From NCBI GenBank assembly GCA_040381935.1, contig JBEIGJ010000127.1:1-5962 (forward strand): a DNA stretch of 5,962 nt. Reading direction: 5' to 3'. Origin of the DNA: Casp-actino8 sp040381935 (GTDB taxonomy: Bacteria > Actinomycetota > Acidimicrobiia > Acidimicrobiales > Ilumatobacteraceae). A model generated the notes under the pieces. That model was not told where the DNA came from and ran no database searches. It saw only the letters and a program-made list of their open reading frames with translations. The translations under genes were made by a program, and so were the position numbers. The first letter of the stretch is position 1, and the number at the start of each line of letters is the position of its first letter. Shown here piece by piece: positions 1 through 5,005 of this stretch.

Positions 1-837
1 ATCGGCCGTGAATACGCCCTCATGCTGGCGGCCCAAGGCGGATCAATCGTGGTCAACGACCTCGGTGCCTCTCGTGATGGAACCGGTGGGGATCAGGGCC
101 CGGCCCACGATGTCGTGGCCGAAATCAAAGCAGCCGGTGGTACTGCGGTGGCCAATACCGATGACATCAGCAGTTGGGATGGCGCGAAGAGCATCGTGGA
201 TCAAGCCATCGATACTTTCGGTGGCCTCGATGTGGTGGTCAACAATGCCGGCATCTTGCGCGACCGCATGCTGTTTTCCATGTCGGAACTGGAGTGGGAC
301 GCGGTCATCACCGTGCACTTGAAAGGTACCTTTGGTACCAGTCGCTTCGCCGCTGAATACTGGCGCAATCGCGCCAAAGATGGCCAGGCCAATGATGCGC
401 GCATCATCAATACCTCTTCAGTTGCCGGCCTGTATGCCAATCCTGGTCAGGCCAATTACGGAGCGGCCAAAGCCGGTATCGCTGCCTTCACCCAAATCGC
501 CGCCCAGGAATTGGTGCGCTATGGCGTCACGGTGAATGCCATCGCCCCCGGAGCCCTGACTCGCCTCACCGAGGATCTGGCATTGCCCGATGAAATGTTG
601 GCCAAATTCGATCCGCGTTGGGTGGCCCCGATCGTCACCTGGTTGGCCTCACCACTGTCCAAAGACGTCACCGGACAGATCATCGAATCAAACGGCATGT
701 TCCTGGCCATTGCCGAAGGTTGGCGTCGTGGACCAACCATCACCACTCCTCCTGCCGAGCCAGAAGACGTCGATGCCGTCATCAGGCCTTTGTTGGCAGC
801 CACCCAGCCTCGGACCACGATGGCTGACATCAATTGA
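1..837 (+). CDS. SDR-family oxidoreductase, MFE-2/HSD17B4-type 3-hydroxyacyl-CoA dehydrogenase-like (5' end missing)
   Basis: Probably an NAD(P)-dependent dehydrogenase acting on 3-hydroxyacyl-CoA or a related steroid/fatty acyl substrate in the cytoplasm. The frame is open from base 1, and the first visible residues IGRE are the end of the nucleotide-binding GxxxGIGR loop, so roughly 15-20 N-terminal residues are missing. Visible (numbering from base 1): the VVNDLGASRDGTGGDQGPA stretch with the extended loop typical of MFE-2-type SDRs; NNAGILRDR at about 81-89; VHLKG at about 105-109, with His at 106, as also in MFE-2; Ser140, Tyr153 and Lys157 as the catalytic Ser/YxxxK set in GQANYGAAK; then IAPGALTRLTE and the VAPIVTWL motif. 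The 278 visible residues end at TGA 835-837, so the C-terminus is complete. No hydratase (MaoC) or SCP2 domain is fused. Family assignment is strong; the exact substrate is inference. The next gene starts one base after the stop, suggesting an operon. Confidence 0.9.
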   Translation: MGREYALMLAAQGGSIVVNDLGASRDGTGGDQGPAHDVVAEIKAAGGTAVANTDDISSWDGAKSIVDQAIDTFGGLDVVVNNAGILRDRMLFSMSELEWDAVITVHLKGTFGTSRFAAEYWRNRAKDGQANDARIINTSSVAGLYANPGQANYGAAKAGIAAFTQIAAQELVRYGVTVNAIAPGALTRLTEDLALPDEMLAKFDPRWVAPIVTWLASPLSKDVTGQIIESNGMFLAIAEGWRRGPTITTPPAEPEDVDAVIRPLLAATQPRTTMADIN

Positions 838-838
838 T

Positions 839-1360
839 ATGACCAGTGGTGATTCGGGGGGTTCTCTCCTCGTTATCTGCACCGGGAATGCCGCTCGATC
901 GGTGATGGCTGGGGCCATCATCACTGACCGACAGCCGCACCTCTGGGTCGAAACCGCGGGCACATTGACCATTGATGGTCAACCCATCAGTTGGCGAACT
1001 CGTGAGGCGTTACGCCAGATTGGTCTGGCGGCCCCTCATCATCGCAGTCGGCAAATTCAAGCTCCGCATGTTGAACAAGCCGGATTGATCATCGCTCTCG
1101 CTCCCGAACACGTGGAATGGATGCGACGTCAACACCCCGAAGCCGCCCATCGCACTGCCACCTTGAAACGATTGGTTCGCTATCTCGACTCCGATGGCCC
1201 CCTTGGCCAACGAGTCGAATCGTTGGGATTGGCCGAGGTGGCATTGGAGTCCTGGGAAGAGGTAGTCGATCCTGGCGGCGGTGAGGTGGACGACTTCATC
1301 CGTTGCGCTTTCGAAGTCGTCGAACTCGTCGATGGCCTCATCGATCGCCTCAACAATTGA
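839..1360 (+). CDS. Low-molecular-weight protein tyrosine phosphatase-like protein
   Basis: A 173-residue cytoplasmic protein of the LMW-PTP/arsenate reductase-like fold, expected to hydrolyse phosphotyrosine or a small phosphoester through a cysteinyl-phosphate intermediate. The signature C(X)5RS loop is at residues 14-21 as CTGNAARS (nucleophile Cys14, Arg20). The general-acid DP loop is near the C-terminus as VVDPGGGEVDDF (Asp144-Pro145), the usual order and spacing for the family. Length is slightly above the usual 140-165 residues. The start is ATG 839, one base after the SDR stop; there is no Shine-Dalgarno, so translation is probably coupled to the upstream gene. The open frame runs further upstream inside the SDR gene, but that part does not resemble the family. 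An arsenate-reductase role cannot be excluded, but no other ars gene is visible. The substrate is unknown. Confidence 0.85.
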   Translation: MTSGDSGGSLLVICTGNAARSVMAGAIITDRQPHLWVETAGTLTIDGQPISWRTREALRQIGLAAPHHRSRQIQAPHVEQAGLIIALAPEHVEWMRRQHPEAAHRTATLKRLVRYLDSDGPLGQRVESLGLAEVALESWEEVVDPGGGEVDDFIRCAFEVVELVDGLIDRLNN

Positions 1361-1366
1361 GCCGCA

Positions 1367-2581
1367 TCAGTTCTCGGGCCGACCCACGACCCCGGCGTCG
1401 ATCATCGCGGTGATTTGCTCCTCACTTCGCCCGAGTTGGCGCAAGATATCGATCGAGTGCTCGCCCAGACCCGGAGCAATCCAGCGCGGGACACCCGGTG
1501 TTCCGTGAAAATCGGCCGGAGAGGCGATCATGGTCGTGGTACCTGACTGGTGGGGCACATCGATGAATCCGCCGGCATGAGCCAACTGCGGATCATTCAA
1601 AACATCCTCCGCAGAATTCACCGGTGACCAAAACATGTCGGGCTCGGTATCGAAAATTGCCGTCCATTCCTCCAGTGACTTGGCAGAAAAGGCCTCATCC
1701 AACAGTGCAATCAGTTCCTTGCGGTTGATGGCCCGGTTCCGGGCCGTATTGAAGCGTGGATCTTCCATCCATTCGGGATGCCCCACGACCCGGGTCAAGG
1801 GGGGCCAATGTCGGTCCCCCTCCACGCCTACCACCCAGAACCATTTACCGTCGGCAGTTTGGTAGTTGTTCACCGTTGGGCTGACCATCGAATCCCTTCG
1901 ACCAATGGCTTGATGTCGACCCCAGCCCAAGTACATGTTCAGATCGAACCCCACGGTGTACACGCCTTGACGAAGCAACGACGTGGACACCATTTGTCCC
2001 TGGCCGCTGCGCTCCCGCTGGAATAAGGCCGCGCATATTGCTCCGGCAAACGTGACCCCCGTGGAGTGGTCGCCCATCCCGCCACGCTGAATGGGTAAAT
2101 CACCACCTTCAGGAGTCAGCAAATGGGCCATACCGGAGCGGGCCCAGAACGCTGCGATATCAAATCCCGGTCGATTGGCATCGGGCCCGTGGAGTCCGTA
2201 GCCCGTGATCAGTCCGTAGATCAGGCGCGGCTGTCGTTTCTGAAGGGTTTCATAATCGAACCCGGCTCGTTTCAGCGCTTCGACCCGCACATTGGTAACG
2301 AAGACATCGGCCGTATCCAAAAGTTCATAGGCCACCTGTCGACCGTCGGGGGTGGTGATATCGACAGCGATACTCCGCTTATTGCGATTGTCCAATTCGA
2401 AGACTGGATTGTCGGACCTATCGCCGCCGAACATGTGCTGGAAACTCCGCGCCGGGTCTCCCTGCAGAGGCTCGATCTTGATGACATCGGCTCCCCAATC
2501 ACCCAGTACCCCGGCCGCCGCCGGACCGGCCACCCAAACTCCGAGTTCGACCACGGTGACACCTTGTAAAGGACCAGACAT
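1367..2581 (-). CDS. Family III (CaiB/BaiF) CoA-transferase / alpha-methylacyl-CoA racemase-like
   Basis: A 404-residue cytoplasmic enzyme, expected to move CoA between carboxylic acids or to racemise 2-methylacyl-CoA. The N-terminus has GVTVVELGVWVAGP, then GADVIKIEP at about 30-38 and NRNKRSIAVDI at about 65-75, all characteristic of the family. Asp171 in GGMGDHSTG matches the position of the catalytic Asp169 of formyl-CoA transferase and is followed by ALFQRERSGQGQ, a typical family block. Length fits (about 380-430). The ATG at 2579-2581 is chosen because homology starts there; a TTG nine codons upstream is possible but less likely. There is no Shine-Dalgarno; a TAGGGT box lies 7 nt before the ATG, suggesting a leaderless transcript. 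The gene converges on the phosphatase gene with 6 bp between stops. The particular acyl-CoA pair cannot be read from sequence; fatty-acid, bile-acid/steroid or aromatic catabolism are all possible. Confidence 0.9.
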   Translation of the reverse strand: MSGPLQGVTVVELGVWVAGPAAAGVLGDWGADVIKIEPLQGDPARSFQHMFGGDRSDNPVFELDNRNKRSIAVDITTPDGRQVAYELLDTADVFVTNVRVEALKRAGFDYETLQKRQPRLIYGLITGYGLHGPDANRPGFDIAAFWARSGMAHLLTPEGGDLPIQRGGMGDHSTGVTFAGAICAALFQRERSGQGQMVSTSLLRQGVYTVGFDLNMYLGWGRHQAIGRRDSMVSPTVNNYQTADGKWFWVVGVEGDRHWPPLTRVVGHPEWMEDPRFNTARNRAINRKELIALLDEAFSAKSLEEWTAIFDTEPDMFWSPVNSAEDVLNDPQLAHAGGFIDVPHQSGTTTMIASPADFHGTPGVPRWIAPGLGEHSIDILRQLGRSEEQITAMIDAGVVGRPEN

Positions 2582-2588
2582 AGGTGCG

Positions 2589-2594
2589 ACCCTA
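2589..2594 (-). promoter_or_regulatory. Candidate -10 box for the CoA-transferase gene (leaderless)
   Basis: On the minus strand TAGGGT fits the actinobacterial TANNNT -10 consensus and is followed by 7 nt before the ATG at 2581, which would place transcription start at or next to the A of the ATG. No Shine-Dalgarno is seen in front of that ATG. No convincing -35 hexamer is found 16-18 nt upstream. Inference from pattern only. Confidence 0.4.
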
Positions 2595-2611
2595 ATCGCC
2601 CCCGGCAAGAA

Positions 2612-2624
2612 CGCCTGAGAGGCG
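2612..2624 (-). terminator. Possible weak intrinsic terminator after tRNA-Ala
   Basis: On the minus strand CGCCT-CTC-AGGCG forms a perfect 5-bp, GC-rich stem with a 3-nt loop and is followed by TTCTTG. It lies 26 nt beyond the encoded CCA of the tRNA and just before the inferred CoA-transferase promoter, a sensible place to end tRNA transcription. The stem is short and the T tract interrupted, so this is tentative. Confidence 0.35.
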
Positions 2625-2649
2625 ATCTACACGGTCACACAGGGAACCT

Positions 2650-2725
2650 TGGTGGAGGTGAGGGGAATTGAACCCCTGGCCTCTACATTGCGAACGTAGC
2701 GCTCTGCCAACTGAGCTACACCCCC
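2650..2725 (-). tRNA. tRNA-Ala (anticodon CGC)
   Basis: The minus strand folds as a full cloverleaf. The acceptor stem GGGGGTG pairs with CACCTCC and contains the G3:U70 pair that identifies alanine tRNA. The D arm is GCTC-AGTTGGCA-GAGC. The anticodon arm is CTACG-TTCGCAA-TGTAG with anticodon CGC reading GCG codons, and the T arm is AGGGG-TTCAATT-CCCCT. The discriminator is A at 2653, and CCA is encoded at 2650-2652, so the mature body is 2653-2725 (73 nt). It sits 34 bp downstream of the SepX/GlpR-like gene on the same strand. A TAGAGT hexamer (minus strand, 2738-2743) 12 nt upstream could be its own -10 element, but no -35 is recognisable, so it may also be processed from a transcript running through the upstream gene. 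Confidence 0.97.
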
Positions 2726-2759
2726 AAGGGCGTTTGGACTCTAGCGGGGTTCGACCGAC

Positions 2760-3329
2760 TCAGGCGGCGCGAATCCAATCACGGCGGTAGTTCTGCGGAC
2801 CGCGCCCATAGCGACGCATCTGCGAGAGCCGGTAGCAGTAGCCGGCCAGACCCATAGCAGCCAACACGAAAAGGTAGACGAATAGATCGCTCTTGGTCGT
2901 GAAGGCGATGAAGGCCGAGCCGGTCGCCACCATCAACAAAGACATGAGCACGTTCTGACGACGCTGGCGCACCGAGACTGCTCGGCCCATCGGTCGCGAG
3001 TGGTCACGCCGGCCCGGATGAGTGAAATCATCACGGCTGCGATCATCTGCCTGGTCGCGACGAACGGGACGAGCCATTGCTCCGCTGGATTCATAGGCAT
3101 AGCCCGGGGACTCCATACCCCGCTGACGCGAAGGCGCTGGCGCCAAAGGACGAGCCATCGACCGCATAGCGGTGCCCCGCATCGGCGTTGACCGCTGCAG
3201 AGTCGACAGCTGGCGACGGAAGTCGACAACTGAGGAGCCCGCCCGGCTATCGGTTCGACCACGAAGGAGTGGTGGCAACAACACTGCGGCCCAGGCCGCG
3301 GCTACGAGTACCAAAACGATTTTTCCCAC
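2760..3329 (-). CDS. SepX/GlpR-like actinobacterial divisome membrane protein
   Basis: A 189-residue membrane protein. Three hydrophobic segments are visible: about residues 3-22, 126-143 and 148-166. Between the first and second lies an Arg/Ser/Pro/Met-rich, probably disordered linker (about 45-125). The N-terminal AAWAAVLLPPLLRGR followed by FRRQLSTL resembles, from memory, the first helix and adjoining motif of Streptomyces SepX and corynebacterial GlpR, proteins linked to FtsZ-dependent division; GlpR is the receptor for the MoeA-like protein Glp. The helix order and the moa-gene neighbourhood agree. The protein is shorter than I expect for SepX or GlpR, mainly in the linker. The start is GTG 3327-3329, supported by a strong GGGGAGG 8 nt upstream. 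Membrane topology is well supported; the family name is my recognition without an alignment, and a role in division is inference. A generic hypothetical membrane protein is the fallback. Confidence 0.72.
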   Translation of the reverse strand: MGKIVLVLVAAAWAAVLLPPLLRGRTDSRAGSSVVDFRRQLSTLQRSTPMRGTAMRSMARPLAPAPSRQRGMESPGYAYESSGAMARPVRRDQADDRSRDDFTHPGRRDHSRPMGRAVSVRQRRQNVLMSLLMVATGSAFIAFTTKSDLFVYLFVLAAMGLAGYCYRLSQMRRYGRGPQNYRRDWIRAA

Positions 3330-3337
3330 GTGTAGGT

Positions 3338-3344
3338 CCTCCCC
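3338..3344 (-). promoter_or_regulatory. Strong Shine-Dalgarno for the SepX/GlpR-like gene
   Basis: On the minus strand GGGGAGG lies 8 nt before the GTG at 3329 and matches the anti-SD core. It fixes the GTG as the start of the membrane protein and contrasts with the lack of any such site before moaC and the CoA-transferase gene. Confidence 0.75.
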
Positions 3345-3413
3345 TTTACTTCCAGCCCTCGACGCTAACCAGCAACATGCCGGTCAACTCATTTTCAGAA
3401 CGTTCTCGTGGCC

Positions 3414-3434
3414 GTGACCACGTACATATGTCAC
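3414..3434. repeat. GTGAC-N11-GTCAC inverted repeat
   Basis: A second GTGAC/GTCAC inverted repeat in the moaC to SepX/GlpR-like gap. Its arms (3414-3418 and 3430-3434) are identical to those of the palindrome at 3490-3505 but 11 bp apart, and the spacer contains the 8-bp palindrome ACATATGT at 3424-3431. It could be a second operator or a coincidence of short arms. Confidence 0.3.
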
Positions 3435-3483
3435 ACTACTGAAACATTTGAGCCCTTGGTGCATCCTGGGTGCGGATTTGGCG

Positions 3484-3505
3484 AAAATAAGTGACGACGG
3501 TCACA
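3484..3505 (-). promoter_or_regulatory. Candidate promoter -10 with adjoining CRP/GlxR-like palindrome
   Basis: On the minus strand a palindromic TGTGA-CCGTCG-TCACT (3490-3505) is directly followed by TATTTT (3484-3489), which fits a TANNNT -10 box. The palindrome has the TGTGA-N6-TCACA architecture of CRP-family sites (such as actinobacterial GlxR) with one mismatch in the last base; its inner part GTGAC-N4-GTCAC is perfect. It lies just past the moaC stop and about 160 bp upstream of the SepX/GlpR-like GTG, so it would control that gene from a leader of about 150 nt. A protein bound there would cover the -10/-35 spacer. The regulator and activity are inference. Confidence 0.35.
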
Positions 3506-3513
3506 TACGATCT

Positions 3514-4023
3514 TCAGCGATCGCTGGCCCGCGTGTAGGTCCCCGAGCGGCCCCCGGTCTTTTCCCACAGGGCGATATCACTGATCACCATGTCCTTGTC
3601 GATGGCTTTACACATGTCGTACACCGTCAAGGCAGCCACAGTGCACGCATGCAATGCTTCCATTTCCACCCCGGTCCGGTCGACAACCTCCACTCGGGCT
3701 TCGATCTCCACTGCCGACTCGGTCACCGTGCAATCCACCTCGACGGAACTCAACATCAGCGGATGACACAACGGGATGGCCTCACTGGTTCGCTTGGCGG
3801 CTTGGATCCCAGCAATGCGGGCCACAGCCAACACATCACCTTTGGCCAAACTCTGGTCGGCCACGGCGCGAGCAGTCGCCGGCGACATCACGACCCGCCC
3901 CCGGGCTACTGCTCGGCGCACCGTGGGTTCCTTGGCCCCTACGTTCACCATCCGCGCCCGTCCACGGTCATCGAGATGACTGAATTCTCCGGACCCGTTT
4001 CCCTGGCTCTGCGCTGGTGCCAC
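3514..4023 (-). CDS. moaC: Cyclic pyranopterin monophosphate synthase MoaC
   Basis: Converts the MoaA product 3',8-cyclo-7,8-dihydro-GTP to cyclic pyranopterin monophosphate, the second reaction of molybdenum cofactor synthesis in the cytoplasm; the family enzyme is a hexamer. All 169 residues fit the family (about 155-170). Visible motifs are FSHLDDRGRARMVNVGAK at about 14-31, KGDVLAVARIAGIQAAKRTS, IPLCHPL, DRTGVEMEALHA, VYDMCKAIDKDMVI and KTGGRSG near the C-terminus, covering the conserved catalytic lysine, histidine and aspartate regions. The start is GTG 4021-4023: an in-frame TAA at 4033-4035 leaves no other usual start before the first motif. There is no Shine-Dalgarno; a TAACAT box 6 nt upstream suggests a leaderless message. 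It lies on the same strand as moaA but is separated from it by the inverted DUF2071 gene, and its inferred promoter abuts the 14-bp repeat array. Confidence 0.97.
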   Translation of the reverse strand: MAPAQSQGNGSGEFSHLDDRGRARMVNVGAKEPTVRRAVARGRVVMSPATARAVADQSLAKGDVLAVARIAGIQAAKRTSEAIPLCHPLMLSSVEVDCTVTESAVEIEARVEVVDRTGVEMEALHACTVAALTVYDMCKAIDKDMVISDIALWEKTGGRSGTYTRASDR

Positions 4024-4029
4024 GCCATT

Positions 4030-4035
4030 ATGTTA
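4030..4035 (-). promoter_or_regulatory. Candidate -10 box for leaderless moaC transcript
   Basis: On the minus strand TAACAT (TANNNT type) is followed by 6 nt and then the GTG start of moaC, so transcription would begin at the start codon. This fits the missing Shine-Dalgarno. An overlapping CATAAT (4027-4032) looks closer to TATAAT but is too near the GTG. The box falls at the edge of the first, degenerate repeat unit. No -35 consensus is seen. Confidence 0.4.
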
Positions 4036-4158
4036 CGGCTGGCAGGTTGCGGCTGGCTGGTTACGGCTCGAAGGTCGCAACCAGAAGGTTGCGACTCGAA
4101 GGTCGCAACTTGAAGGTTACGACTCGAAGGTCGCAACTTGAAGGTTGCGACTCGAGAA
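4033..4158. repeat. Nine-unit 14-bp tandem array of alternating, mutually complementary units
   Basis: Nine consecutive 14-bp units start at 4033, 4047, 4061, 4075, 4089, 4103, 4117, 4131 and 4145. Two forms alternate in the well-conserved part: A (TTGCGACTCGAAGG, or TTACGACTCGAAGG) and B (TCGCAACTTGAAGG). The 28-bp A+B pairs at 4089-4116 and 4117-4144 differ at one base. The first two units and the last are degenerate. The A head with its preceding G (GTTGCGAC) is the exact reverse complement of the B head GTCGCAAC, so each neighbouring pair can form an 8-bp stem with a 6-nt loop (for example 4088-4095 with 4102-4109, and 4130-4137 with 4144-4151). A 9-bp inverted repeat, GGCTGGCAG (4037-4045) and CTGCCAGCC (4159-4167), brackets the array. 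It fills about half of the divergent moaC/DUF2071 intergenic region. There are no unique spacers, so it is not CRISPR. Confidence 0.92.
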
Positions 4159-4259
4159 CTGCCAGCCCGAATTTCGCCGTGCCCGAAAACCTTCTCCCGA
4201 TGTCGCACCGCCTCTCGATTTCCAGCACGATGTTTCCTGGTAGCGAATCACTTCTCCCT
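4159..4259. other. Remainder of the divergent moaC/DUF2071 intergenic region
   Basis: About 100 bp between the repeat array and the DUF2071 ribosome binding site. The DUF2071 reading frame is open through it, but the encoded residues do not resemble the family and the frame merely runs on from the repeats. I looked for a TANNNT or TTGACA element on the plus strand and found none that is convincing, although the DUF2071 promoter must lie here or in the array. Confidence 0.5.
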
Positions 4260-4267
4260 GAAAGGGG
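4260..4267 (+). promoter_or_regulatory. Ribosome binding site of the DUF2071 gene
   Basis: GAAAGGGG ends 5 nt before the ATG at 4273. It decides between that ATG and the in-frame ATG three codons later (4282), and against upstream in-frame starts that would read through the repeats. Confidence 0.6.
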
Positions 4268-4272
4268 TTCCT

Positions 4273-4992
4273 ATGAAGGTCATGACCCAGGATTGGCGCC
4301 ATCTTCTCTTTGCGCATTGGAGCTATGAGCCCGCCACCGTGGAAGCACTCCTTCCTGCTCATCTCCGTGATCACGGCGTGGAACTCGACACCTTCGAGGG
4401 CCGGGCTTATGTCGGCCTTGTCCCCTTCCAGATGCAGAACCTGCGGCTGCGCGCCTTGCCGCCGATTCCCACGACGACGAATTTCCCCGAAATCAACGTA
4501 CGCACGTATGTCACGCATCGGGGGCGGCCAGCGGTGTGGTTCTTCTCCCTCGATACTCCTCAAGTGCTACCCACCCTGGTGGCTCGCTCGGCATTCCGAT
4601 TGCCCTATTGCCTCGCGCGAGCCTCGGTCACCGTCACGGGTTCGGATCCGGGATCGATTTTTGCCAGCAGTGTGGAGCGTCGTTGGCCCGGGCGCGGCCG
4701 GTCAACGCTGGCTGCTCGTATCGGAAAGCTCATACCCCCCACACCGCTAACCAATTTCTTGACTGCCCGCTGGGGTCTCGTGGCCACGGCTTCATTGTTC
4801 GGCCGACCTCCATCAGTGTGGTACGGGCCAATCGAACATGAACCCTGGACGCTTCACGATACTGAACTTCTCGATCTCGAAGACGAACTGTTTATTGCTG
4901 CTGGACTACCGGCTCCCGAAGGAGATCCTCTGGTGCACTACAGCCCCGGCGTCTCCACCACCGTGTTCAGCCTGGAGCGGCTCAACACCTGA
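4273..4992 (+). CDS. DUF2071 / YqjF-like protein
   Basis: A 239-residue cytoplasmic protein of the DUF2071 (Bacillus YqjF-like) family, which has an acetoacetate decarboxylase-like fold; no reaction is established that I can name. Recognisable family blocks in order: WRHLLFAHW at 8-16, the GVELDTFEGRAYVGLVPFQM stretch at 35-54, FPEINVRTYV at 71-80, GRPAVWFFSLD at 84-94, FLTARW at 162-167 and HYSPGVSTTV at 222-231. Length is normal and there is no signal peptide or membrane segment. The start at ATG 4273 is set by the GAAAGGGG site. The gene is oriented against moaA and moaC and sits between them; its stop is 13 bp from the moaA stop, tail to tail. Nothing in the sequence ties it to molybdopterin synthesis, so its place here may reflect insertion or rearrangement. 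Confidence 0.88.
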   Translation: MKVMTQDWRHLLFAHWSYEPATVEALLPAHLRDHGVELDTFEGRAYVGLVPFQMQNLRLRALPPIPTTTNFPEINVRTYVTHRGRPAVWFFSLDTPQVLPTLVARSAFRLPYCLARASVTVTGSDPGSIFASSVERRWPGRGRSTLAARIGKLIPPTPLTNFLTARWGLVATASLFGRPPSVWYGPIEHEPWTLHDTELLDLEDELFIAAGLPAPEGDPLVHYSPGVSTTVFSLERLNT

Positions 4993-5005
4993 GTCGTTCC
5001 CGGCG

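Noticed and set aside
1349..1362. CTCAA-CAA-TTGAG hairpin between the convergent phosphatase and CoA-transferase genes as a bidirectional terminator
   Set aside because: The stem is only five mostly A/T pairs with a 3-nt loop and no T tract on either side.
1..2581. SDR and CoA-transferase as one catabolic operon
   Set aside because: They are on opposite strands and converge on the phosphatase gene; shared metabolism is possible but not shown.
2582..2608. Upstream TTG start for the CoA-transferase
   Set aside because: The nine extra residues do not resemble the family N-terminus, and the ATG at 2581 is followed directly by the conserved VVELG block.
3360..3390. TTGACC (minus strand) as a -35 with TAGCGT as -10 for the SepX/GlpR-like gene
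   Set aside because: The spacer is only 14 nt, too short for a normal sigma-70-type promoter.
4026..4028. ATG just upstream of the moaC GTG
   Set aside because: It is out of frame with MoaC.
3448..4113. Long plus-strand open frame opposite moaC
   Set aside because: It is antisense to a clearly conserved moaC and has no family resemblance.
4033..4158. CRISPR array
   Set aside because: Units are only 14 bp and run on without unique spacers; no cas genes are present.
3945..4208. Minus-strand open frame of 87 codons running through the repeats into moaC
   Set aside because: Its repetitive peptide is a product of the 14-bp repeat, it has no clear ribosome site or homology, and it overlaps the moaC start in another frame.
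4024..4272. Molybdenum cofactor (Moco) riboswitch upstream of moaC
   Set aside because: The region consists of simple 14-bp repeats and a featureless remainder; I cannot recognise the conserved Moco RNA core, and the moaA 5' region, where one might be, is outside the window.
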